From: Gimesia chilikensis
GTDB taxonomy: Bacteria > Planctomycetota > Planctomycetia > Planctomycetales > Planctomycetaceae
Assembly (NCBI RefSeq): GCF_008329715.1
Contig: NZ_VTSR01000006.1
Coordinates: 1 to 64,000, forward strand
Direction of reading: 5' to 3'
Length of the DNA stretch: 64,000 nucleotides
Shown piece by piece: positions 35,265 to 43,238 of the stretch. The stretch's first letter is position 1, and each line of letters starts with the position of its first letter. The translations under genes were made by a program, and so were the position numbers. The notes beneath the pieces are model-generated. The model was not told where the DNA came from and searched no databases. It saw only the letters and a list, made by a program, of their open reading frames with translations.

Positions 35265-36266
35265 ATGTTGAAACGTACCCTCCCGAAACGTGGCTTTACG
35301 CTCATTGAACTGCTGGTCGTAATCGCCATCATCGCGATTCTGATCGCCCTGCTCCTGCCGGCTGTCCAGCAGGCCCGCGAAGCAGCCCGCCGTTCCACCT
35401 GTAAGAACAACATGAAACAGCTGGGACTCGCACTCCACAACTACAACGATAATTTTCTGGCGCTCCCCATTGGAACACAGACCGGTTCCTACTCTAACTG
35501 GCGTGCTGCCATCCTGCCCTACATCGACCAGGCCAATGTCTACTCGCAGCTGACACGTCCCAATGGTTACTGGGCCCACTCGGGATTTCCGGGAAACACC
35601 ATTTTGTATTCGGTCCGTATCCCCGTTTACAAATGTCCGTCCAATCCCTACGGCATGACCAACACAACTGACTACACCCTGTCTGACAGCAACTCCGATC
35701 CCAGTCTGCAGAGTATGATCATCGACTACGTAGGTATCTCCGGTGCCACCCCCGACCCCGTGGGCCGCACCAGTGTCTGTACCGGTGATGTGCTGGCGAG
35801 CAGTTCCAGCAACTGTAACACCGGGATGATGATCCCCTACAAGAGTGTCCGTTTCCGCGACTGTACCGACGGAACCTCGAATACCATCATCCTTGCTGAA
35901 CAGTCTGGTCAGGTGAACGGAGCACAGAAGGGTGCCAATGCACTGGGTGCCTGGCACGGCTGGGCCAACGCCAGTCTCTCCACCTGGAATGCAGGCACGC
36001 CGCTGCCCCTCAGTTCGGGTGGCTACTGGTATGCAGCCGGAACCACGACCGTACGGAATCCTCCCAATGCTTTCTGGACTTCCGGTGCACCGACTTACGC
36101 CAACAGTGCCTATTCTGCTAATACCGTACTCAACTCGCATCACGTGGGTGGCATTCACGCCGTGCTGACCGATGGCTCCGTTCGCTTCCTGTCTGAAAAC
36201 ATCGACATGAACACACTCCGTCAACTGTGTGTACGTGACGACGGACAGGTCATCGGAGAATTTTAA
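35265..36266 (+). CDS. DUF1559 pseudopilin-like protein
   Basis: 333 aa from ATG 35265. The N-terminus is a type IV pilin/pseudopilin signal: [19 protein letters not shown], cleaved after Gly and followed by the hydrophobic helix. [20 protein letters not shown] and the DUF1559 body follow, ending with the conserved GGIHAVLTDGSVRFLSENID. Planctomycetes have large families of these; they are thought to be exported by type II or type IV pilus machinery, but function is unproven. It has its own sigma54-type promoter, and a hairpin (36288-36316) separates it from the following lipoprotein gene. Confidence 0.9.
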   Translation: MLKRTLPKRGFTLIELLVVIAIIAILIALLLPAVQQAREAARRSTCKNNMKQLGLALHNYNDNFLALPIGTQTGSYSNWRAAILPYIDQANVYSQLTRPNGYWAHSGFPGNTILYSVRIPVYKCPSNPYGMTNTTDYTLSDSNSDPSLQSMIIDYVGISGATPDPVGRTSVCTGDVLASSSSNCNTGMMIPYKSVRFRDCTDGTSNTIILAEQSGQVNGAQKGANALGAWHGWANASLSTWNAGTPLPLSSGGYWYAAGTTTVRNPPNAFWTSGAPTYANSAYSANTVLNSHHVGGIHAVLTDGSVRFLSENIDMNTLRQLCVRDDGQVIGEF

Positions 36267-36287
36267 TCCACACCTGTGACCAAACCC

Positions 36288-36316
36288 CCTCCCCCGAGGC
36301 TCCGGTCCGGGGGAGG
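36288..36316 (+). terminator. Hairpin after the DUF1559 gene
   Basis: CCTCCCCCG (36288-36296) and CGGGGGAGG (36308-36316) pair perfectly around an 11-nt loop, followed by CTTTCC. Partial termination before the lipoprotein gene at 36360 is likely. Confidence 0.55.
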
Positions 36317-36359
36317 CTTTCCCGCATGAGACCTCCCTTTTAATCTCCCTGGTATCACG

Positions 36360-36809
36360 ATGAACAAGTCCATCCAACGTCATAGCGTCCGTTTCACCGC
36401 GTTAATCGCCGTCAGTCTCTTTCTGATCAGCCTGAATACGGCCTGCAGTCGTACCCCCGGTGCAGAAAAGCCCCGCGGAGAAATCTCAGTCACCATCACC
36501 AACGGCGGTGACCCCGTCCCCGAAGGTCAGGTCGACCTGGCCAACGAAGAGACGGGAGAAGGCGGAGGAGGCCCGCTGGATGAATCGGGAACTGCCACGA
36601 TCGAAATGGTCGCCGTGGGGAAATACACGGTCACAATCAATCCTCCACCGCAGGAACCAATTGCTCCCGGTATGGATCAACCCACAGCACAACCCAAAGA
36701 ATACCCGAATATCCCTGCGAAGGTTCGCAAGATTCAGACCAGCCCACTGACCGTCGATGTGCAATCCGGGGCCAATGAATTCACTTTCGACCTCAAAGAG
36801 ATCCAGTAA
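36360..36809 (+). CDS. Lipoprotein with carboxypeptidase-regulatory-like fold
   Basis: 149 aa. A lipoprotein signal ends in LNTAC (Cys29). The mature part has beta-sandwich features of a small Ig-like domain: EISVTITNGGDPVPEGQVDL, GTATIEMVAVGKYTVTINPP. Planctomycete lipoproteins of this kind often follow DUF1559 genes, as happens again in this window at 50718-51152 beside the second DUF1559 gene. The pair may act together at the cell surface. No catalytic residues. Confidence 0.75.
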   Translation: MNKSIQRHSVRFTALIAVSLFLISLNTACSRTPGAEKPRGEISVTITNGGDPVPEGQVDLANEETGEGGGGPLDESGTATIEMVAVGKYTVTINPPPQEPIAPGMDQPTAQPKEYPNIPAKVRKIQTSPLTVDVQSGANEFTFDLKEIQ

Positions 36810-37199
36810 GCAGACCAGCACTCAGTTTTCGCAGCAGCACGAATAATTATCTGCTTCTCAGTGTAAGATCGCGCAGCTGGTCTAGCCGAATCGAAGTTCG
36901 CTCTGGTAAAATAGTTATCGTCAAACGACATAGCTCCCGCTGTGAACCACAATTTTGGAGTCGGAGATGACGATTTTCTGTTCAATATCCTGCTGCGCGA
37001 TAATTAGGCATGACCTCTAGGGCATGCTGACTTCCTGCGCGAGGTTTTGAACAGTCAAACACCAAAAGCTGTGATTTCATCATAGATTCAGGCAATCAAC
37101 GATTACTTGCTGAGTACGGCACGCAATCTGCTTAAAACTTAATGCAGACACTAGACCCCGTAGCAATTCCAACTAGAAGGCTCGTTGAGGAATCGTAAG
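36810..37199. other. Intergenic region before the ATP-grasp locus
   Basis: 390 bases, AT-richer than the neighbours. It contains a sigma54-like site at 37117-37132. A minus-strand open frame (36734-36985) has no ribosome site or recognisable product. No RNA gene seen. Confidence 0.35.
37117..37132 (+). promoter_or_regulatory. Possible sigma54 promoter of the ATP-grasp locus
   Basis: CGGCACGCAATCTGCT contains GGCACG and TGC at exact -24/-12 spacing; the first base and the first T of TTGC are replaced by C. Transcription would start near 37143, 57 nt before ATG 37200. Weaker than the other four sites. Confidence 0.45.
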
Positions 37200-38684
37200 A
37201 TGAGGTTAGCTCCCTATCAGTCAGTAGACTGTTTTGATGAAATGTTCGCGCCCGATGGCCAGCCCCGGCCCAGCGGCAAAAAATTCGTGGAACGCCTGCA
37301 GACCCTGACTGAAGGCAGTCTGCAGCAACGCCAGAAGGCGGCCGAGATCTCCCTGCAGAATATGGGAATCACCTTCAATGTCTACGGGCATGAAGCCGGC
37401 ACCGAAAAAGTCTGGCCCTTCGATCTGCTCCCCCGCATCATCGACGCCCATGAATGGGAGGTCGTCGAAAGTGGACTCAAGCAGCGCATCCATGCCCTGA
37501 ACCTCTTCATTAACGATGTCTACAACGACTGCAAGATCTTCAAAGACAAAGCCGTTCCCGAAGACCTGATCCGCAGTTCCAAAACACTCCGCCAGCAGTG
37601 TCAGGGCTATCAGCCTCCCCAGGGAGTCTGGTGCCACATCACCGGCGTCGACCTGATCCGTGATCGTGATGGGCAGATCTACGTTCTCGAAGACAACCTC
37701 CGCTGTCCGTCCGGCGTCTCTTACGTGCTGGAAAACCGCGAACTGATGAAGCGGACCTTCGCCCCCGTCTTTCAGGGCATGTCCGTCGCTCCCATCGAAG
37801 ACTACAACGAACAACTGCTCAAAACACTGCTCGACTGTGCCCCCGAAGGCGTCAGCGATCCCACCGCGGTCGTACTCACACCAGGCATCTATAACTCGGC
37901 TTACTTCGAACACACCTTCCTCGCCCAGCAGATGGGTGTCGAACTCGTTCAGGGTACCGACCTGTTCGTGGAAGACGGTTATGTCTTCATGAAAACCACA
38001 CAGGGCCCGCGTCGCGTCGATGTCATCTACCGCCGTATCGACGATGACTTCCTGGACCCGAAATGCTTCCGTTCCGATTCCGCCCTCGGCGTTGAGAACC
38101 TGATGGAAGTCTGTCGCGCCGGTCGCGTCACTCTCGCCAATGCACCGGGAACCGGCGTCGCTGACGACAAAGCCGTCTATGCCTACGTGCCACAGATCAT
38201 CAAATACTACCTGGGGGAAGAAGCCATTCTGCCGAATGTGCCGACTTACCTCTGTTCGGAACAGAAACAGCGAGATCATGTGCTGGGGAACCTGGACCAG
38301 TTGGTTGTGAAACCCACCAACGAATCAGGGGGCTACGGCATCCTGATGGGGCCACAGTCCTCCCAGGCGGAACGTGATAAATGTGCCGACGCCATTCGTG
38401 CCAATCCCCGCGAATGGATTGCCCAGCCCATGTTGAAACTCTCAACCGTCCCCACCCTGATCGGCGATCAACTTTGCCCCAGACATGTGGACTTGCGACC
38501 GTTTGTGCTCTGCGGAAAAGATATTTACGTAATGCCGGGAGGCTTGACACGTGTAGCGCTGCGAGAAGGATCAATGGTCGTTAACTCTTCACAGGGGGGA
38601 GGCAGCAAGGATACGTGGATTCTGCGAAACGGACACGCGCTGTCTGATCCGCATTTTTCACCCGCAGCTCTGGAGAAGAATTGA
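37200..38684 (+). CDS. Circularly permuted type 2 ATP-grasp protein
   Basis: 494 aa from ATG 37200, chosen because GAGG lies about 10 nt upstream; a TTG at 37185 is in frame. It belongs to the circularly permuted ATP-grasp family (DUF404/DUF407). The N-terminus has [19 protein letters not shown], the central part [20 protein letters not shown] with ATP- or metal-binding acidic residues, and the C-terminus [11 protein letters not shown] and [14 protein letters not shown]-grasp enzymes ligate a carboxylate to an amine through an acyl phosphate. First gene of a five-gene locus; its stop overlaps the alpha-E gene start (TGATG). Confidence 0.85.
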   Translation: MRLAPYQSVDCFDEMFAPDGQPRPSGKKFVERLQTLTEGSLQQRQKAAEISLQNMGITFNVYGHEAGTEKVWPFDLLPRIIDAHEWEVVESGLKQRIHALNLFINDVYNDCKIFKDKAVPEDLIRSSKTLRQQCQGYQPPQGVWCHITGVDLIRDRDGQIYVLEDNLRCPSGVSYVLENRELMKRTFAPVFQGMSVAPIEDYNEQLLKTLLDCAPEGVSDPTAVVLTPGIYNSAYFEHTFLAQQMGVELVQGTDLFVEDGYVFMKTTQGPRRVDVIYRRIDDDFLDPKCFRSDSALGVENLMEVCRAGRVTLANAPGTGVADDKAVYAYVPQIIKYYLGEEAILPNVPTYLCSEQKQRDHVLGNLDQLVVKPTNESGGYGILMGPQSSQAERDKCADAIRANPREWIAQPMLKLSTVPTLIGDQLCPRHVDLRPFVLCGKDIYVMPGGLTRVALREGSMVVNSSQGGGSKDTWILRNGHALSDPHFSPAALEKN

Positions 38685-39673
38685 TGCTCAGTCGTGTCGC
38701 TAGTTCCGTTTACTGGTTAAGTCGCTATGTGGAACGTGCAGAAAACGTCGCGCGATTTATAGACGTCAACTACAACCTCACACTCGGAGAAACGGATACC
38801 CTCGCCAACCAGTGGGCTCCCCTGGTCTATACCACTGGAGACCAGGCTCCCTACGAGGAACTCTACGGCGAACCCACGCGGGAAAACGTCCTCAAGTTTC
38901 TCTCGTTTGATAAGAAGAATCCGAACTCGATCATCTCCTGCGTCTCACTGGCACGGGAAAACGCCCGAACCATTCGCGAAATCATCCCCACGGTCGTCTG
39001 GGAACAGCTGAATCAGTTCTATTTCATGGTCCGCTCTGCAGCCAGCGAGCCCGGCCTGATGGATCAGCCGCAGGATTTCTGTGAACGCGTCCGCCTCGCC
39101 AGCCACATGCTGGTTGGTGCCACGGATGCCACCATGTCGCATGGAGAAGCCTGGCACTTCTCCCGTACAGGTCGCCTGATTGAACGGGCCGATAAGACTT
39201 CGCGGATTGTCGATGTGCAGTACTACATCCTGCTGCCCGATGCCCGGGACGTGGGAAGTGCCCTCGACGTAGTCCGCTGGTCCGCTCTGCTCCGCTCCGC
39301 CAGTGCCCTGGCCATGTACCGCAGACAATACGGCAAAATCACCCCCTCGCGCGTCGCGGACTTTCTGATTCTGGATACTCAGTTTCCCCGGGCAATGCAC
39401 TTCTGCCTGCGGAAAGCTCAACAGTCACTGCGCTACATCACCGGCAGTACCGCGGGCACATTCCAGAACCTTGCCGAACAACGGATGGGGCTCTTATGTT
39501 CCAATATGGATTATACCAGCATCGATGACATCATCGATCAGGGACTGCACCAGTACATCGACGGGTTCCAAAAGCAGCTCAATCTGGTAGGCGAAGCGAT
39601 TCAGGATGTATTCTTCACGCCTCAATATCAGTCACAGGCATCCTCTACGCAAACGCAATCACAAACGGGTTGA
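38684..39673 (+). CDS. Alpha-E domain protein
   Basis: 329 aa from ATG 38684, overlapping the ATP-grasp stop by one base. This is an alpha-E (DUF403) protein: all-helical, beginning [20 protein letters not shown] with the acidic/Arg pattern that names the family. It contains ISCVSLARENARTIREIIPT and a C-terminal FQKQLNLVGEAIQDVFF. The biochemical role is unknown, but it is almost always next to or fused with circularly permuted ATP-grasp enzymes, so it is probably a partner or substrate carrier. The same domain appears fused in the gene at 43239-45776. Confidence 0.85.
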   Translation: MLSRVASSVYWLSRYVERAENVARFIDVNYNLTLGETDTLANQWAPLVYTTGDQAPYEELYGEPTRENVLKFLSFDKKNPNSIISCVSLARENARTIREIIPTVVWEQLNQFYFMVRSAASEPGLMDQPQDFCERVRLASHMLVGATDATMSHGEAWHFSRTGRLIERADKTSRIVDVQYYILLPDARDVGSALDVVRWSALLRSASALAMYRRQYGKITPSRVADFLILDTQFPRAMHFCLRKAQQSLRYITGSTAGTFQNLAEQRMGLLCSNMDYTSIDDIIDQGLHQYIDGFQKQLNLVGEAIQDVFFTPQYQSQASSTQTQSQTG

Positions 39674-39728
39674 TTTCTGCTCTCTGTCCGGCAGCCCCGT
39701 TTCAGTTAACACCGAATGATGAACCAAC

Positions 39729-42700
39729 ATGATCCGCGTCGCTCTCAACCACAAATCAATTTATAAGTACGACCGCCTCGTCGAACTGGCCCCCCAGCTC
39801 GTGCGACTCCGTCCCGCACCCCACTGCCGCACACCAATCTGCAGCTACTCTCTGCGGGTCGAACCGGAAGAACATTTCATTAACTGGCTTCAGGACCCGC
39901 ACAGTAACCATCTGGCGCGACTGGTCTTTCCCGAAAAGACTCGCAACCTGCATGTCGAAATCGATCTCGTCGCCGAGATGACGGTCGTCAATCCGTTTGA
40001 CTTCTTCCTCGAACCCGACGCAACCGAATTCCCCTTCACCTACGAACCGGGGCTCGCCAAAGATCTGCAACCGTTTCTCGACCCGATCACGCCCGGCCCC
40101 GAACTCAAGGCACTCCTTGATTCGATCGATCGCAGCGAATGCAAAACCATCGATTTTCTCGTACAGATCAATCAGCGTCTGCAAGAAATGATCGGTTACG
40201 TCATCCGCATGGAACCCGGCGTACAAACTCCTGAAGAAACTCTGAAGCTGGGCCGCGGCTCCTGTCGCGACAGTGCCTGGCTGCTGGTGCAGATCCTCCG
40301 CCACCTGGGGATGGCGTCCCGCTTCGTCTCGGGCTACCTGATCCAGCTCAAACCCGATGTTGAATCTCTCGATGGTCCCTCCGGTACCGATGTGGACTTT
40401 ACCGACCTGCATGCCTGGACCGAAGTCTTTCTCCCCGGTGCCGGCTGGATTGGTCTAGATCCAACCTCCGGACTGCTCGCCGGCGAAGGTCACATTCCCC
40501 TGGCCTGCACCCCCGAACCACTCAATGCCGCCCCGATCAGCGGGACCGTCGAACAATGCGAAGTTGAGTTTCACCACGAAATGTCAATCGCCCGGGTCCA
40601 CGAAGATCCGCGCATCACCAAACCCTACACCGAAGAAGAATGGCAGCAGATCGAACAGCTGGGACACCAGGTTGACGTCGATCTGGAAAAACATGATGTC
40701 CGCCTGACAATGGGGGGCGAACCGACGTTTGTCTCCATCGACGACATGGATTCGGACGAATGGAAAACCGCTGCCGTCGGCCCCACAAAACACATTCTGG
40801 CGGGTGATCTGATCGAACGCCTCCGCGAACGCTTCGCCCCCGACGGCCTGATTCACTACGGTCAGGGAAAATGGTATCCCGGCGAATCACTGCCCCGCTG
40901 GGCACTCACCTGCCTCTGGCGGACCGACGGACAGCCCATCTGGAAAAACACGAAACTCCTGGCCGAACCAGGCAAGAATTACGGACACGACATCGACCAG
41001 GCAGAGCAGTTCTCGCAACTGCTGTCAGAACGACTCGACCTTAATCCCGACCACGTTTCGCGGGCATACGAAGACGCGATGTACTACCTCTGGAAAGAGC
41101 GCCGTCTGGCCGTCAACGCGGATGTGCTGAATGCAGACCTCGACGATGCAGAAGAACGGGCCCGCCTGGCCCGCGTCTTCGGACGGGGACTCAGCAACCC
41201 CGTCGGCTGCATGCTCCCCCTGACACATCAGTGGTGGAACGCCCGTCCCCGCTGGAAAAGCGGCACCTGGCCCGTTCGCTCCGAACACATGTTTCTGATT
41301 CCCGGCGATTCCCCCATGGGACTCCGCCTCCCTCTGGATTCGCTGCCTCCCGCACTGAAAGGCGAATACCAGTCCGTGCCCGTGGTTCCATTCGAAGCAA
41401 CTGAACCACTGCCCGACTACGAAGGACTCAAACAGCAGGCCGTCTCTCACCGTACCACCCGGCAAACCAGTAACCTGGTCCAGCATCAGGTACTGGAACG
41501 CGTTGGCTCGTCCGGAACAGGCGACGGAGATGAAAGCAGTCCCCGCGAAAGTGCTACTCCCGAAGAAAATAAAACAGACGAACTCTCTGAAATCATTCGC
41601 ACCGCAATGTGCTTCGAACCGCGCGACGGATGTCTGCACATCTTCATGCCGCCGGTCGACAGGCTCGAATGCTATCTTGAGCTGCTGACCGCCATCGAGC
41701 AGACAGCGGAAGAACTCGAGATGCCCGTCATCATCGAAGGATATCTGCCGCCCCCCGACTACCGCATTAAATACATCAAGGCCACTCCGGATCCCGGCGT
41801 GATTGAAGTCAATGTGCATCCCGCCAGCAACTGGGAGGAACTGGTCCAGATCACTTCCGGCGTCTACGAAGACGCCCGCATGTCGCGACTGGGAACCGAA
41901 CAGTTCGACCTGGACGGAACCCATACCGGAACCGGAGGCGGAAACCATATCGTCCTGGGCTCTCATACTCCCGAGGACAGTCCGTTCCTGCGGCGTCCCG
42001 ACCTGTTACGGAGCCTGATCGCCTACTGGCACAATCATCCATCATTGTCGTATTACTTCTCCGGCCGGTTCATTGGTCCCACCAGTCAGGCGCCCCGGGT
42101 CGATGAAGGCCGACGCGATGCGATCTACGAACTGCAGATCGCCTTCGAGCAGATTCCCGAATCGGGTCCCGTTCCTCCCTGGCTCGTCGACCGTGTCTTT
42201 CGACATCTGCTCGTCGACCTGACCGGCAACACCCACCGTGCCGAATTCTGTATCGACAAACTCTATTCTCCCGACAGTGCCACCGGCCGACTGGGGCTGG
42301 TCGAGTTCCGCGGTTTCGAAATGCCTCCGCACTGGCAGATGAGTCTCACACAGCAGTTGCTGCTCCGGGCACTCGTCGCCCGTTTCTGGAACACCCCGTA
42401 TAACATCCCGCTGATGGACTGGAACACCTCGATTCACGATCGCTGGCTGCTCCCGCATTTCATCCAGCAGGACTTCGAAGATGTCATCGCGGAAATGCAG
42501 CAGGCAGGCTATCCCCTCGAAAGCAGCTGGTTCGGCCCGCACTTTGAATTCCGTTTTCCCCATATCGGAGAAATTGAATATCGCAGTGTCCATATCGAAT
42601 TAAGGACTGCGATCGAACCCTGGTACGTCCTCGGCGAAGAAGCGGCAGGGGGTGGAACCGCCCGCTATGTCGATTCCTCCGTCGAACGTCTGCAGGTGAA

Positions 42701-43106
42701 AGTACAGGGATTAGCCGCTGGTCGGCACGTCCTGCTCTGTAACGGCCGCCGCATCCCTCTGCATCCGACTGGAACCGAAGGAGAAGCCATCGCCGGCGTC
42801 CGCTATCGTGCCTGGCAGCCACCCAGCTGCCTCCATCCGACCATTCCCGTCGATGAACCGCTGGTCTTCGACCTGGTCGACACCTGGAATCAACGCTCCA
42901 TCGGCGGCTGCACCTACCATGTGGGCCACCCTGGCGGGCTGAATCCGGGCACTTTTCCAGTGAACGCTTATGAAGCAGAGAGCCGTCGGGCCACCCGATT
43001 TTTCAAAATGGGACATACAGGCGGTTTCCGATCCGTGCCGGAAGAGGAAAAAAACGCACTGTTTCCCTTCACGCTTGACCTTCGCCGAAACCGGGGCATC
43101 GTGTAA
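39729..43106 (+). CDS. Transglutaminase-like and DUF2126 fusion protein
   Basis: 1125 aa, two parts. The N-terminal third is a bacterial transglutaminase-like protein: the beta-rich N-domain (1-85), then a papain-fold core with Cys179 (GRGSCRDSAW), His228 (LHAWTEVF) and Asp244 (IGLDPTSG), a complete predicted triad. From about residue 290 begins DUF2126: RLTMGGEPTFVSIDD, GKWYPGESLPRWAL, and near the end NTHRAEFCIDKLYSPDS and EFRGFEMPPHWQMS. DUF2126 has glutamine-synthetase-like features according to published family analyses. It may therefore cleave or crosslink amide bonds and ligate another group. Central gene of the locus. Confidence 0.85.
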   Translation: MIRVALNHKSIYKYDRLVELAPQLVRLRPAPHCRTPICSYSLRVEPEEHFINWLQDPHSNHLARLVFPEKTRNLHVEIDLVAEMTVVNPFDFFLEPDATEFPFTYEPGLAKDLQPFLDPITPGPELKALLDSIDRSECKTIDFLVQINQRLQEMIGYVIRMEPGVQTPEETLKLGRGSCRDSAWLLVQILRHLGMASRFVSGYLIQLKPDVESLDGPSGTDVDFTDLHAWTEVFLPGAGWIGLDPTSGLLAGEGHIPLACTPEPLNAAPISGTVEQCEVEFHHEMSIARVHEDPRITKPYTEEEWQQIEQLGHQVDVDLEKHDVRLTMGGEPTFVSIDDMDSDEWKTAAVGPTKHILAGDLIERLRERFAPDGLIHYGQGKWYPGESLPRWALTCLWRTDGQPIWKNTKLLAEPGKNYGHDIDQAEQFSQLLSERLDLNPDHVSRAYEDAMYYLWKERRLAVNADVLNADLDDAEERARLARVFGRGLSNPVGCMLPLTHQWWNARPRWKSGTWPVRSEHMFLIPGDSPMGLRLPLDSLPPALKGEYQSVPVVPFEATEPLPDYEGLKQQAVSHRTTRQTSNLVQHQVLERVGSSGTGDGDESSPRESATPEENKTDELSEIIRTAMCFEPRDGCLHIFMPPVDRLECYLELLTAIEQTAEELEMPVIIEGYLPPPDYRIKYIKATPDPGVIEVNVHPASNWEELVQITSGVYEDARMSRLGTEQFDLDGTHTGTGGGNHIVLGSHTPEDSPFLRRPDLLRSLIAYWHNHPSLSYYFSGRFIGPTSQAPRVDEGRRDAIYELQIAFEQIPESGPVPPWLVDRVFRHLLVDLTGNTHRAEFCIDKLYSPDSATGRLGLVEFRGFEMPPHWQMSLTQQLLLRALVARFWNTPYNIPLMDWNTSIHDRWLLPHFIQQDFEDVIAEMQQAGYPLESSWFGPHFEFRFPHIGEIEYRSVHIELRTAIEPWYVLGEEAAGGGTARYVDSSVERLQVKVQGLAAGRHVLLCNGRRIPLHPTGTEGEAIAGVRYRAWQPPSCLHPTIPVDEPLVFDLVDTWNQRSIGGCTYHVGHPGGLNPGTFPVNAYEAESRRATRFFKMGHTGGFRSVPEEEKNALFPFTLDLRRNRGIV

Positions 43107-43238
43107 AATAGTCTGATCCCATCCGGGCCACCGGGAGCAAACCGCTCCCGAATTATAAATACCGACACACGATCAGCGACGAGATATACTTCAACCGAAC
43201 ACTTGAGGTACATCTCAACTTGAGGAATAAAGACTACC

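Noticed and set aside
35175..36383. Minus-strand frame of 402 codons opposite the DUF1559 gene
   Set aside because: The plus strand has an unmistakable pilin signal and DUF1559 end motif; the other frame is chance.
36734..36985. Minus-strand frame of 83 codons
   Set aside because: Overlaps the lipoprotein 3' end, has no ribosome site and no recognisable product.
41025..41966. Minus-strand frame of 313 codons inside the DUF2126 gene
   Set aside because: Shadow of a gene with recognised motifs.
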